In this document: positions 1-9,766 of the stretch, piece after piece
Numbering within the stretch: position 1 is the first letter of the stretch
Layout: the number at the start of each line of letters is the position of its first letter
Origin: an uncultured Planctomycetia bacterium
GTDB lineage: Bacteria; Planctomycetota; UBA1135; GCA-002686595
Direction of reading: 5' to 3'
Length of the DNA: 33,638 bases
NCBI GenBank assembly: GCA_938003765.1
Contig: CALKYE010000065.1
Span: forward strand, 1-33,638
Notes under the pieces: generated by a model
What the model saw: the letters and a program-made list of their open reading frames with translations, nothing else
Told to the model about the DNA's origin: nothing
Databases searched by the model: none
Position numbers and translations under genes: made by a program

Positions 1-126
1 GTGCTGTCGGAGCTCAAGCCGATGCTCGAGACGCTCGAGCAGAAGCTCAAGGAAACCGACGAGCCCGGCGCGGCGCTGCCCAACCGCAACCCGGCGCAGA
101 GCCAGACTCCGGCGCAGAACACCTGA
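1..126 (+). CDS. C-terminal end of an unknown protein (partial)
   Basis: An open frame runs in from the left edge and ends at a TGA at 124-126, giving 41 residues. It starts with a charged amphipathic stretch (LKPMLETLEQKLKETDEP) that could be a coiled-coil or helical end. A low-complexity Asn/Gln/Pro/Thr tail follows. The GTG at position 1 is probably just an internal codon. The family cannot be named from this fragment. It converges on aroB, whose stop lies 48 bases further on. Confidence 0.5.
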   Translation: MLSELKPMLETLEQKLKETDEPGAALPNRNPAQSQTPAQNT

Positions 127-133
127 GCGCGTC

Positions 134-171
134 GCGCTCGATCAGGAGTTCGCGTCAGCGAGCTCGAGCGC
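134..171. terminator. Inverted repeat between convergent genes, possible terminator
   Basis: GCGCTCGA at 134-141 and TCGAGCGC at 164-171 form a perfect 8-bp inverted repeat with a 22-nt loop. It lies between the stop of the partial gene (126) and the stop of aroB (175). There is no T-run on either side, so a classical intrinsic terminator is not shown. Confidence 0.25.
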
Positions 172-174
172 CCA

Positions 175-1278
175 CTACGCGCGCCGCGGACGAGCAGTCC
201 TCGGCGCGCGTTTGTTCTTCGGCGCGAGCACGGCCCCGATCGACTCCGGCGAGCAGTCCACGCCGTGCAACACCTTGCCCGCGCGCTCGGGCAGCACGAA
301 GCGCGGTTCCGCCGCGAGGGCCTTCTTGTCGTGGCGCATGGCGTCGAGCAATTTGCGCGGCGGCAGCGCGAGCGCGAACTCTTCGCGCAGCGCATCGATC
401 GACTGCGGCAAGCTGAGCCGCATCGCGAGACGTCGCACTCGCGCGGGCAACTGCGCATCGCGCAGCACGCCGGCCGACCGCGACAGCTCGAGCGCAGCGC
501 CCAGTCCGGCGGCTACGGCGACGCCGTGGGGCACGCGGCCGAAGCCCGCGACGCGCTCGATCGCGTGCGCGAACGTGTGGCCGAGATTGAGCGCGCGGCG
601 CGCCCCGCGCTCGAGGGGATCGCGCGCGACGATGCGCGCCTTGAGTCGCACGCAGCGGACGATGGTGCGTTCGAGCGCCGCCGGATCGCGCTTCGAGAGC
701 GCCGTCGCATCGCGCTCGAGCTCCGCAAGCGAGCGCTCACCGCCGAGGACGGCGCACTTGAGCACCTCGCCCAGTCCCGAGCGGAACTCCTGCTCGCTCT
801 GGCTGGCGCACAAGCGCGTGTCGGCGAACACCGCGCGCGGTTGACGCACCACGCCGACGAGGTTCTTGCCCTCGGGCAGGTTGATCGCCGTCTTGCCGCC
901 CACCGACGCGTCGACCATCGCGAGCAACGTCGTCGGGCAGTACACGACCTCGATCCCGCGCAGGTACAGCGCCGCAGCGAGGCCGCCGACATCGAGCGCC
1001 GCGCCTCCGCCGACCACGCACATCTTCGTCGAGCGATCGAGGGCTTCGTGAGCCAGGGCGCCGAGCAATGCGCCGAGCGTCTCCCAGTCCTTGGCCTCCT
1101 CGCCGGGCGGCAGCGCGATCGACACGCGCGCGGCGAGCAAGCCGAGTTGATCGGGGAGCCCGCTGTCGCGCAACAGCACGTCGAGCGGTGCGACGAACTC
1201 GCTTGCGCGCTCGAGAGCGCCCGCTCCCACGACGACTTCGTAGCGAGGGTCGGTGGCGACGGCGATGCGCGTCGACAT
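175..1278 (-). CDS. aroB: 3-dehydroquinate synthase
   Basis: This cytoplasmic enzyme makes 3-dehydroquinate from DAHP, the second step of the shikimate pathway, using NAD+ and a divalent metal. The 367-residue product has the usual length. The family signatures are VVGGGAALDVGG near residues 88-99 (nucleotide binding) and the block PTTLLAMVDASVGGKT followed by AINLPEGKNLVG at 115-142. The metal ligands are Glu171 in SGLGEVLK, His234 in NLGHTFAHAIE and His251 in PHGVAVA. I chose the ATG at 1278 because the family homology begins directly after it. The frame stays open further upstream, but there it only shadows the neighbouring gene. The start is 8 bases after the stop of the membrane protein gene, so it is the last gene of a three-gene operon. 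The basic C-terminal tail (KNKRAPRTARPRRA) is unusual but harmless. Confidence 0.95.
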   Translation of the reverse strand: MSTRIAVATDPRYEVVVGAGALERASEFVAPLDVLLRDSGLPDQLGLLAARVSIALPPGEEAKDWETLGALLGALAHEALDRSTKMCVVGGGAALDVGGLAAALYLRGIEVVYCPTTLLAMVDASVGGKTAINLPEGKNLVGVVRQPRAVFADTRLCASQSEQEFRSGLGEVLKCAVLGGERSLAELERDATALSKRDPAALERTIVRCVRLKARIVARDPLERGARRALNLGHTFAHAIERVAGFGRVPHGVAVAAGLGAALELSRSAGVLRDAQLPARVRRLAMRLSLPQSIDALREEFALALPPRKLLDAMRHDKKALAAEPRFVLPERAGKVLHGVDCSPESIGAVLAPKNKRAPRTARPRRA

Positions 1279-1286
1279 CGCTGCTG

Positions 1287-2660
1287 CTATTGCGCGCCTG
1301 CGCCCTGCTTCGCCTTGGCGCGACGCTGGCGCCGGCGCTCGACGAGCTGGCGCGTCAACACCGCGGCCTTCTTCTCGTCGCGCCGCATCAGCACCAGGAA
1401 CAGCACGAGCACCGCCACGAAGGTCGTGCCCAGCACGGCCAACACCAGGCCCAGCGTGCGGTCCTTCTGCGGAGCGAACGGCGCCATCGAGTGCAGCACG
1501 AACAGCGGCGCGAGCTGCGTTCCGCGGCCGGCCGATTCGTAGGCGTGCACGCGCAGGAAGAATCCCTGTGCGGTCATCTGGCCGCTCTTCACGATGCCCG
1601 GGTTGGGCATCGGCGAGTCGAAGCGCACCACTCGGTGAAGGGTGCTCAACCACTCGAACGAGCCGAGCCAACCTTCGGTCAGGTGCGTGAGCCGCGCCGG
1701 GTTCTCGCGCTTGGCCTGACGCCAGATGTCCTGCACGACGCAACCGGGGATGCGCATGGGCATGCCGCGGAAGCGCGCGGGGTCAGCGGCGAGTTGCTGC
1801 ATCGTCGCTGCGTCGAGCAGCGGCGCCTTGGACCAGTCGATCGAGTTCGGCTCGAGATCGCGCGCGTACGCCAGCAGCTTCCAATACACCGCGGGCGTCG
1901 GCCGCATTCCCTCCGTGAGGCTGTCGTCCTCCACGTCGAGGAAATCGTCCGGCGAGAGCGAGGTGACTCGCCCCAGCGACGGATACGAGCGCTGCGCGCG
2001 CGGTCCGACGATCAGCGGTCCTTCGACCCATCCGCTCTCGGGCGTGTTCTGCGCCTGGTTCTTGAGGAAGAACCCCTCGAGCATGATGAAGTCGCCGGCG
2101 CCGAGCTCGATCTCGCCGCTGCTGACGAACGACACGAACGCCGGCGCGCCGTCCTCGAGGGTGGCGCGGCCGCGGTAGTGCCCGACCACACCCGGTGCGG
2201 ACTCGTACTCGATCAGCTCGTCGAGCAAGCCGCGCAGTCGCACGACCTTGCCGCGCAATTCGCTCGAGCGCTCCGCGAACTCGGCGCACAGCGCGCGATC
2301 GAGTTCGACACCGTTCATGGGCTCGAAGTGCTGCGGGCTGTACAGGCGCGCGTCGGCGAGCGCGATGTCGAGCGCTTGCGTCTCGATGAGCGAGCGCTCC
2401 GCCTGCGTCGAGTCCTTGGCCTCGGCGCGGTACTCCTCGATGCGCAGCGCCGGCAGCGCGATCTGCGAGCGCAGTTGTTCGACTTCCGCCTCGGCCTGCG
2501 CGCGCTCGGAACCCTTTCCGAGGTTCATGTACGTTGCGGCGAACCCACCGCAGATGCCCAGCAGGCCGAACAGGTAGAGGAACAGGCGCTTGCGCTCGCC
2601 GTCGGTGAACATTCCGGACGCGGGCGCTGACGGACGCTTGTTGGGCTGGATCTGGAACAT
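1287..2660 (-). CDS. Two-pass membrane protein of unknown function
   Basis: I do not recognise a named family in this 457-residue protein. A short cytoplasmic N-terminus is followed by a transmembrane helix at about 26-45. A large, presumably periplasmic region follows (about 50-400), then a second helix at 403-426 and a strongly basic cytoplasmic tail (RRRQRRAKAK). The segment after the first helix (about 50-75) is charged and probably helical. The middle part has a beta-rich stretch (GRATLEDGAPAFVSFVSSG, then GDFIMLEGFFLKNQ) that reads like an OB- or SURF1-like barrel; that reading is inference. The gene lies 15 bases after the peptidase C26-like gene and 8 bases before aroB, so the three are almost certainly co-transcribed. 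An envelope role is likely, and a link to aromatic synthesis is not implied. Confidence 0.85.
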   Translation of the reverse strand: MFQIQPNKRPSAPASGMFTDGERKRLFLYLFGLLGICGGFAATYMNLGKGSERAQAEAEVEQLRSQIALPALRIEEYRAEAKDSTQAERSLIETQALDIALADARLYSPQHFEPMNGVELDRALCAEFAERSSELRGKVVRLRGLLDELIEYESAPGVVGHYRGRATLEDGAPAFVSFVSSGEIELGAGDFIMLEGFFLKNQAQNTPESGWVEGPLIVGPRAQRSYPSLGRVTSLSPDDFLDVEDDSLTEGMRPTPAVYWKLLAYARDLEPNSIDWSKAPLLDAATMQQLAADPARFRGMPMRIPGCVVQDIWRQAKRENPARLTHLTEGWLGSFEWLSTLHRVVRFDSPMPNPGIVKSGQMTAQGFFLRVHAYESAGRGTQLAPLFVLHSMAPFAPQKDRTLGLVLAVLGTTFVAVLVLFLVLMRRDEKKAAVLTRQLVERRRQRRAKAKQGAGAQ

Positions 2661-2675
2661 GCGTGAGAGCGGGGC

Positions 2676-3446
2676 TCAGCGACTCGCGCCGGCCACAGGA
2701 ACTAGCCCCGCCGCAGAGCGCGGGTACCGAAGCTGCGCCGAACGCACGCCGGCGGCGAACACGAACGCGCGGAAGAGTCGGTCGTTCGCGCTGCCCTCGG
2801 GCGAGAGCTCGGGGTGCCACTGGACGCCGAAAGCGAACGGATGCTCGGCGCGCTCGACGGCCTCGATCAGGCCCTCGGAGTCGCGCGCGGCCACCTTCCA
2901 CATCGGACCGACGGCGCTGACGGCCTGGTGGTGGCGGGAAACGACGTCGAGCGCTTGGCACTCGAGGAGGCCGCGCAGTCGGCTGCCGACGTCGAGTTCG
3001 ACCGGGTGGACCACTCCGCCCGCGTGCGGCGCTCGGCCGGGGCGGTCCTCGGGCAGGTGCTGATGCAGCGCGCCGCCCTCGACGAGCGCGAGCAACTGCA
3101 TGCCGTAGCAGATGCCGAGGATCGGGAGCCCGGCCTCGATCGCGGCGCGCGCCAGCTCGACGTCGAAGTCCTGCTTGGCGGTGGGCACGGGCTTGGCGGC
3201 CGGATGCGTGGGGCCCAGACCCAGCCGTGCGGTGTCGAAGTCGTCGCCGCCGGACAGCAGCAGGCCATCCACGCGCTCGAGCACGCGCCGCACGTCGGCC
3301 GGGCCGCCCACCGGCGCGAGCACCAGCGGTATGCCGCCGGCCTTGAGCACGGCGTCGGCGTAGCGGTTCTTCAGGCTGACGGACGGGCTGTCGCCGGAGG
3401 TCATCTCTCCGTTGATGGCGATGAGTGGGCGCTGGCCGTGGAGCAT
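2676..3446 (-). CDS. Class I glutamine amidotransferase-like hydrolase (peptidase C26, PuuD-like)
   Basis: The 256-residue protein has the class I glutamine amidotransferase fold used by gamma-glutamyl-GABA hydrolases (PuuD type). These cleave gamma-glutamyl amide bonds in the cytoplasm. The nucleophile is Cys113 in GICYGMQ. The rest of the triad is His211 and Glu213 in GVQWHPE, and RHHQAV at 171-176 is the family's substrate-side motif. LLLSGGDDF at 62-70 is the usual early glycine loop. No synthetase partner is fused to it. The true substrate could be another gamma-glutamyl compound, since there are no putrescine genes nearby. The start at 3446 has no Shine-Dalgarno sequence. A TAGAAT hexamer ends 7 bases upstream, which suggests a leaderless mRNA. 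It heads the operon with the membrane protein and aroB. Confidence 0.88.
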   Translation of the reverse strand: MLHGQRPLIAINGEMTSGDSPSVSLKNRYADAVLKAGGIPLVLAPVGGPADVRRVLERVDGLLLSGGDDFDTARLGLGPTHPAAKPVPTAKQDFDVELARAAIEAGLPILGICYGMQLLALVEGGALHQHLPEDRPGRAPHAGGVVHPVELDVGSRLRGLLECQALDVVSRHHQAVSAVGPMWKVAARDSEGLIEAVERAEHPFAFGVQWHPELSPEGSANDRLFRAFVFAAGVRSAQLRYPRSAAGLVPVAGASR

Positions 3447-3453
3447 CGGGCCG

Positions 3454-3459
3454 ATTCTA
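3454..3459 (-). promoter_or_regulatory. -10-like hexamer for the peptidase C26 operon
   Basis: TAGAAT on the minus strand ends 7 bases before the ATG at 3446. Transcription starting the usual distance downstream would begin at or next to the start codon. No ribosome binding site is present. No convincing -35 element is visible. Confidence 0.35.
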
Positions 3460-3561
3460 GGCCCGTCGGGGCGCCGCCGGGCCCGCGAGCTCGAAACGCG
3501 CGCGCGGGCCGACCTGCGCTCGGCAGGCCGACCCGCGCTGTCTCGACGCGTTTTCTGCGCC

Positions 3562-4152
3562 TCAGCCGACGATGCGCAGGATGTACGGATAGCGCCAGCG
3601 ATCGCCGCGGCTGGCGCGATAGGCGCCGTAGAGCAGCAGGCCGATCTTCAAGAACGGCGAGATGATCAGCATCGGCAGGCCCACCAGGCAGCACAGGATC
3701 AGCGGGACCGCCGCCACCTGCCAGAACAGGAGGTTGAGCTGGAAGTTGAGCGACTCAGCGCCGTGGAAGTCGGCGAAGGGGTCGTCGCCGCGGCGCAGGA
3801 GCCACAACGCGGCCGTGAAGATCAGTCCGGCGAACAGGAAGCTCACGCCGAAGTCGGCGAGGCCGAGCAGGTGGCACGCGACGGCCCAGCCCACCGCGGG
3901 GGCGCCGGCCTTGGCGGAAGCGCTCGACGTGGGCTCGTTCGGCGGTGTCGAACCGCCGCCGCCGCCGCCGCCAAACGGGTTCGGCGGGGGATCGCGATGG
4001 AACGGCGGCGCGTCGTAGACCCGGCCCGCATCGGTCGTCCCTCGCACCGGCTCCGCGCGCACCTCGACCTTCGGCGGAGCGTTCGGCTCCGGGCGCGGAG
4101 GCTGCGGGTCAGACGGGCTCGGGGGGACTTGATCGGGCTGTTCGTTCGACAT
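3562..4152 (-). CDS. DUF4870 (Tic20-like) membrane protein
   Basis: The 196-residue protein has a disordered Pro/Gly-rich cytoplasmic N-terminus (residues 1-80, including a seven-glycine run). A domain with about three hydrophobic segments follows (about 84-190). Its pattern is typical of DUF4870: a first helix (WAVACHLLGLADFGVSFLFAG), then HGAESLNFQLNLLFW, and an end of the form GDRWRYPYILRIV. The function of this family is unknown; it is distantly related to Tic20-like four-helix proteins. It starts 12 bases after the stop of the DUF2459 lipoprotein gene and is probably co-transcribed with it. The gap of 115 bases to the next gene carries a separate promoter candidate. Confidence 0.85.
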   Translation of the reverse strand: MSNEQPDQVPPSPSDPQPPRPEPNAPPKVEVRAEPVRGTTDAGRVYDAPPFHRDPPPNPFGGGGGGGSTPPNEPTSSASAKAGAPAVGWAVACHLLGLADFGVSFLFAGLIFTAALWLLRRGDDPFADFHGAESLNFQLNLLFWQVAAVPLILCCLVGLPMLIISPFLKIGLLLYGAYRASRGDRWRYPYILRIVG

Positions 4153-4164
4153 GGCGGGGGCGCC

Positions 4165-4827
4165 CTACAGGCCGCTCGATGGAAGCGTTACCGCACCGTT
4201 CGTCTCGTCGCCCGTGCTTCGAGCGATTGAGCCCCGTTTGCGCACGCTCATCCTGATGGGCGCCCGCGAAACGCCGCAGCCGAGTTCTTCCAGCCAGTCC
4301 GCCGCGACGTCGGCGCAGGTGTCGCCGAACCAGTAGCTGCGGTCCGAGGGCGCGAACGACATGTCGTAGGCCTCGATGCGCACGCTGCGCGCCGCCCGCG
4401 CCGCGAACTCGCGTTCGAGCCGCTCGAGCAGGGCCTCGGCTCGCGCGCGCGACACGGTGAGCTCCTCGAGCTCCGTCCAATGGGCCGCCGCGCGCAGCTC
4501 CCGCTCCGAGCGCGCGGGGTGCTCCCGCCGACACAGCGCGCCCGTCGTCGGCCAGAGCACGGTGGCGAACACGTCGTACCAGGCGTCGCGCTCGAGCGCG
4601 TACCAGGCCCAGTCGCCGAAGCCGAACTCGACGTAGCGCTCGACGCGCCCATCGACGTGCGCCGGGAGCACCACGCCGACGTGGCGAGCCTCGCGCAGCA
4701 GGAACACGCTCGTGGGGTCGCGCGGCGCGCGCGGCGGCGTGACGAGCGAGGTGCAGCTCGCGCAGGCGAGCGCGAGTCCGAGCATCGCCCCGGTGCGGCC
4801 GAGCGCGCGAGGTGCTCCCGCCGACAC
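4165..4827 (-). CDS. DUF2459 family lipoprotein
   Basis: The product (220 residues) matches the DUF2459 family of unknown function. It has an early HVGVVLPA segment, then VEFGFGDWAWY, and later YWFGDTCADVAADWLEELG. The last corresponds to the family's NTC-type motif, here with Asp in place of Asn. The resemblance of GDTC/His motifs to NlpC-like cysteine hydrolases is only suggestive. The N-terminus (arginines, then MLGLALACASC) looks like a lipoprotein signal, with the first Cys the more likely lipidation site. I chose the GTG at 4827. A GAGG ribosome binding site lies 6 bases upstream and overlaps the TGA of the SnoaL-like gene, which points to translational coupling. The ATG at 4785 is the alternative. 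Confidence 0.8.
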   Translation of the reverse strand: MSAGAPRALGRTGAMLGLALACASCTSLVTPPRAPRDPTSVFLLREARHVGVVLPAHVDGRVERYVEFGFGDWAWYALERDAWYDVFATVLWPTTGALCRREHPARSERELRAAAHWTELEELTVSRARAEALLERLEREFAARAARSVRIEAYDMSFAPSDRSYWFGDTCADVAADWLEELGCGVSRAPIRMSVRKRGSIARSTGDETNGAVTLPSSGL

Positions 4828-4835
4828 GGCGCGCC

Positions 4836-5231
4836 TCAGCTCAGCGTCCGAGCCGCCCCGGCGGTGTCGACCATCTGCTGGAAGCGCGCGACCTTGCCAT
4901 CGCGCAGCCACCAGGTGTGTGCGAACTGCACGTCCAGCCGCTTGCCCGTTGCGGTGCTCACGCCCGAGTAGCGACCGAAGGCCGTCACGACCTCGGGCCC
5001 GCCGACGATCTCGACCGGCTGCGCCTTGAAGTCGCTCCACAGCTCCATCACGCGCACGAACACGCCCTCGACGATCGCCTGCGGCCCGACGTACGGGTTG
5101 CGGTCGGACACGGGGAAGCCCTCGGCCTCGTTCCACACGATGTCCTCGCGCAGCATGGCGAGGAATCCGGGCAGGTCGCCGGCGGCGAAGCAGTCGTAGA
5201 GCTTGCGGACGAGTTGTTGGCTGGTGTTCAT
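4836..5231 (-). CDS. SnoaL-like / NTF2-fold protein
   Basis: This small 131-residue cytoplasmic protein has the NTF2-like (SnoaL, ketosteroid isomerase-related) pattern. An N-terminal helix pair (LVRKLYDCFAAGDLPGFLAML) is followed by the W-N strand (REDIVWNEAEG) and GPQAIVEGVF. The C-terminus alternates strands (VVTAFGRYSG, FAHTWWLRDGKVARFQQMVD). Such proteins bind or isomerise small hydrophobic molecules or act as accessory domains. The substrate cannot be predicted. It lies 67 bases downstream of the secreted propeller gene and its stop codon is embedded in the ribosome binding site of the DUF2459 gene. A TAGGCT hexamer at 5259-5264 could give it its own promoter. Confidence 0.85.
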   Translation of the reverse strand: MNTSQQLVRKLYDCFAAGDLPGFLAMLREDIVWNEAEGFPVSDRNPYVGPQAIVEGVFVRVMELWSDFKAQPVEIVGGPEVVTAFGRYSGVSTATGKRLDVQFAHTWWLRDGKVARFQQMVDTAGAARTLS

Positions 5232-5298
5232 GGCGTCGGGTTCTCGCTGAATCGTGAGAGCCTACGCTGACGCCGCGCAGCGCGCCGCCTTACACGCT

Positions 5299-7071
5299 TC
5301 ACTCCGGCAGCGCGAAGCGATGCAGCGCGGGCGGGGCCTGCGTCGCGCACCACAGCTCACGGCCGTCGGGTGAGAGCGTGAAGGCCTTCGTCGAACTCGG
5401 CGCGCCTTCCGTGACTCGGACGAGCGCGGGCCGGCCGGATGGCAGCGCGACCACGATCGCGGCGTCCGACCAGGTGCTCACGAGCACCAGGTCGTCGCGG
5501 TAGTCGATGCTCTTCCACCAGTCGCGCGGCGCGCCGTGCAGCGCGATGTTCCGCTGCGGAGCTCCGGTTGCGTCGAACAGGTCGAGTTCGAGGCCTTCGC
5601 CGCCGCTCAGCACGGCCAGCTCGCCGCTCGGTCGACAGCCGATGGCCGCGATGTCGACGAAGAACTGGCCGTCGGGTCTTCGCGTGATCTGCGCGCGCTC
5701 CTCGCCGTCGGCCGAGAGCTTGCGCACCATCTCGATCTCTTGCACCGCCCAGCGTGCGGCCCAGCGTTCGCCGCTGGCGAGGAACGCGACGCGCTGACCG
5801 CCCAGCTCGACCTGACCGAGGAGTTCACCGCTCGCAGCGAGCGCTACGTGGCGGTCGAACAATGGGTCTGTGCTGAGGTACATGCGACCGTCGGGAGCGC
5901 TGGCGATGCTCCCGAGCGCGATCAGGTCCCAGCCGACCTCGCCGAGCTCCGACGCCAGCACGCCCACGCGCTGACCCGTGGACGAGAACAAGTGCAGTGC
6001 GCTGCTGAGCCGGTCTTGGAGGACGACGTGTCCGCGTCCGTCGAACAGTACGCCCTCGACCTCCGCGAGCACCGGCGCGCCGGATGAAGCGCCGTGCTTG
6101 AAGGCTGTCGACGCGACTTTGTGCAGCTCGAGCGTCGCGAGGTCCGCCGGCTGGGTTCGCAACTCGACGTGCTGAACGCGCTCGAGTTCGCGAACCCTCC
6201 AACCGCTCGGCGCTGCGGCGCTCTCGCTGACCTCGAATGCGATGCGCTCGTTCCGCGCAACGCAGAGCAGCTCGAAGCGCTTCGGCGAGACCGCCAGGAT
6301 GCCGCTCTTCGAGCGCCGCTCGCTCGACGCCAGCAGCTCCGCGTCCCGATCGGCCAGCCGGAAGTCCTTGGGCAGCGCCAGTGTCCAAACGGGTTCGTGA
6401 TCTGCGTCCACGAGCATGTAGCTCGTTCCCAGATCGCGTGTCCCACCCGGGCGATCTCCGAACACGTACCACTGCACGAGAGTGAGCGGCGTTCCGGCGA
6501 CTGGACGCACATCCATGGACCGTCGCAAGCACTCTCGATCTTCGAGCTTTTCCTTGGGCCGTACCGGCTCGAGCTTCTCGCCGGTGGACGTGCGGAAGCG
6601 CCACCACACCTCGTCCTGACGGTTAACGTCCTCGTCGTCGATGCGAACGACGGTGCGGTCGAGCTCGGGGTGCGCGAAGATCCCGAGCGGAGCGGGGTCG
6701 TGGCGCATGTGGAGGAAGCGACTGCTCGTGCGCGCGACACGCTCCTCGCGAAGCACGCCGCCCTCGGGATCGAAGAGCGCGATCACGAAGTCGCCCTCGG
6801 CGAAGGCGATCGACCAGCCGCTCGTGCAGCCGTAGCCCGCACAGTGGCCGCTGTCCGTGATGCACACTTCCTTGAGCGTGTAGGCCAGCTCGCACGACCA
6901 CGCCCGCGTTCCAGCGCGCTCGACGACGACCTGCGAGGGCCCCGAGCCGTGGATCGAACTCGGGTCGACGTGGCATGTCCACTCGCCCGACGGCGACGAG
7001 TATGTGCGCGGCTGGAGCCTCGGCGCGTTGGACTGCGCCAGCGACGCGAGGAGCAGGAGTACGGCGAGCAC
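5299..7071 (-). CDS. Secreted protein, probable beta-propeller, unknown function
   Basis: The frame encodes 590 residues from the GTG at 7071. That start has a GGAGG site 5 bases upstream and is followed at once by a signal sequence (MLAVLLLLASLAQSNA). The frame stays open upstream only as a shadow of the kinase gene. The first third has six or so cysteines (e.g. WTCHVD, WSCELAY, EVCITDSGHCAGYGC) and may be a disulphide-stabilised domain. The remainder has repeated short strands of the NHL/SMP-30 propeller kind (GVLFDGRGHVVLQDR, IASAPDGRMYLSTD, LSPDGRELWCAT). It starts 44 bases after the kinase stop, so it may be the third gene of the ECF-kinase operon and a partner or sensor for it. No catalytic motif was recognised. 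Confidence 0.75.
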   Translation of the reverse strand: MLAVLLLLASLAQSNAPRLQPRTYSSPSGEWTCHVDPSSIHGSGPSQVVVERAGTRAWSCELAYTLKEVCITDSGHCAGYGCTSGWSIAFAEGDFVIALFDPEGGVLREERVARTSSRFLHMRHDPAPLGIFAHPELDRTVVRIDDEDVNRQDEVWWRFRTSTGEKLEPVRPKEKLEDRECLRRSMDVRPVAGTPLTLVQWYVFGDRPGGTRDLGTSYMLVDADHEPVWTLALPKDFRLADRDAELLASSERRSKSGILAVSPKRFELLCVARNERIAFEVSESAAAPSGWRVRELERVQHVELRTQPADLATLELHKVASTAFKHGASSGAPVLAEVEGVLFDGRGHVVLQDRLSSALHLFSSTGQRVGVLASELGEVGWDLIALGSIASAPDGRMYLSTDPLFDRHVALAASGELLGQVELGGQRVAFLASGERWAARWAVQEIEMVRKLSADGEERAQITRRPDGQFFVDIAAIGCRPSGELAVLSGGEGLELDLFDATGAPQRNIALHGAPRDWWKSIDYRDDLVLVSTWSDAAIVVALPSGRPALVRVTEGAPSSTKAFTLSPDGRELWCATQAPPALHRFALPE

Positions 7072-7115
7072 GGGGACCTCCGCCGCGAATGACGGCCCTC
7101 GAGCTAGCGCGCTAC

Positions 7116-8939
<1,824 letters not shown>

Positions 8940-9023
8940 CGGTGCGCTCCTGGCGAGTCTAGTTGCCCCGCCGGAGCGTCGTTGGCCGCTCGATTCGACA
9001 CGCAAAAACGAAAATGCGCCGCC

Positions 9024-9632
9024 TCAGCCGCTCGGCGCGCCTCCCAGGCGCTCGAGTTCTTCGCCCCAGCGGCTCAGCGCGCGTCGAAACATCGCGTGGA
9101 CCGCTTGCTCGGTCGCGCCAACGCGCTGCGCCGTCTCGCGCGCGGACAGGCCCTCGAACTGGCGCAGCGCGATCACGCGCCGGTGCTCTGGAGAGAGCGC
9201 GCGCCACGCTTGTCGCATCCGCCCGCGAGCTTCACCCAGCGCGGCGCGCGTGTACGGGCCGGCGCTCGAATCCGGCGGTGACGCCGCCCCGGCCGTGCTC
9301 CAGTCCGAGCGCGCCAGCGACAGCACCTTCGCGCCGCCCCCGCGCCGTTGTCGCCGCGCCGCGCGCGCGACGTCGGCGATCACGTTGCGCGCGATCCGGC
9401 ACACCATGGCGAGGAACGGTCCTTCGCCGCTCAGCTCCGCGCGCCCCAACGCACCCCACGTCCGCAGCAGCGTCTCCTGCACGACGTCCTGCACTTCGAC
9501 GCGCCGCGCGAGCGCGCGACCGAGCCTGTGCTCGACGTACACCTCGAGCCGCTCCGCAACGCGCGCGAACAGCTCTTCCTGCGCGACCTTCTCGCCGCTC
9601 GCCGCGCGCTGCAGGATCGACGTGAACTCCAT
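9024..9632 (-). CDS. ECF-type RNA polymerase sigma factor
   Basis: The 202-residue protein has the two sigma-70 regions and nothing more. Region 2 (about 10-95) includes RRVEVQDVVQETLLRTWGAL and FLAMVCRIARNVIADVAR. Region 4 (about 146-192) includes LSPEHRRVIALRQFEGLSARETAQ followed by a helix-turn-helix. It directs RNA polymerase to a small regulon. No anti-sigma gene adjoins it. Instead a Ser/Thr kinase follows after 84 bases, which fits the planctomycete pattern of ECF factors controlled through phosphorylation. The ATG at 9632 is the first good start. It is preceded by a 134-base gap holding a promoter candidate. Confidence 0.92.
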   Translation of the reverse strand: MEFTSILQRAASGEKVAQEELFARVAERLEVYVEHRLGRALARRVEVQDVVQETLLRTWGALGRAELSGEGPFLAMVCRIARNVIADVARAARRQRRGGGAKVLSLARSDWSTAGAASPPDSSAGPYTRAALGEARGRMRQAWRALSPEHRRVIALRQFEGLSARETAQRVGATEQAVHAMFRRALSRWGEELERLGGAPSG

Positions 9633-9670
9633 GGAGGCCGCGCGCGTTCAGTTTCGTGCGGCGCGTGCGG

Positions 9671-9699
9671 ATGATGGTCTTTGGGCGACGTGGTCACAA
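9671..9699 (-). promoter_or_regulatory. Promoter candidate for the ECF-kinase operon
   Basis: On the minus strand TTGTGA (9694-9699) and CATCAT (9671-9676) are separated by 17 bases. Each matches the housekeeping consensus at four of six positions. The leader to the ATG at 9632 would be about 30 nt. An autoregulatory ECF promoter is equally possible. Confidence 0.3.
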
Positions 9700-9766
9700 C
9701 GGCGTCGCGGCGTGCTCACGGCCGGCGCGCTAGACCTCGATCGGAGCGTTCTCGACATGTGCTGAC

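Noticed and set aside
3950..3973. GCC trinucleotide run as a microsatellite
   Set aside because: It encodes the seven-glycine linker of the DUF4870 protein on the minus strand and is explained by codon use.
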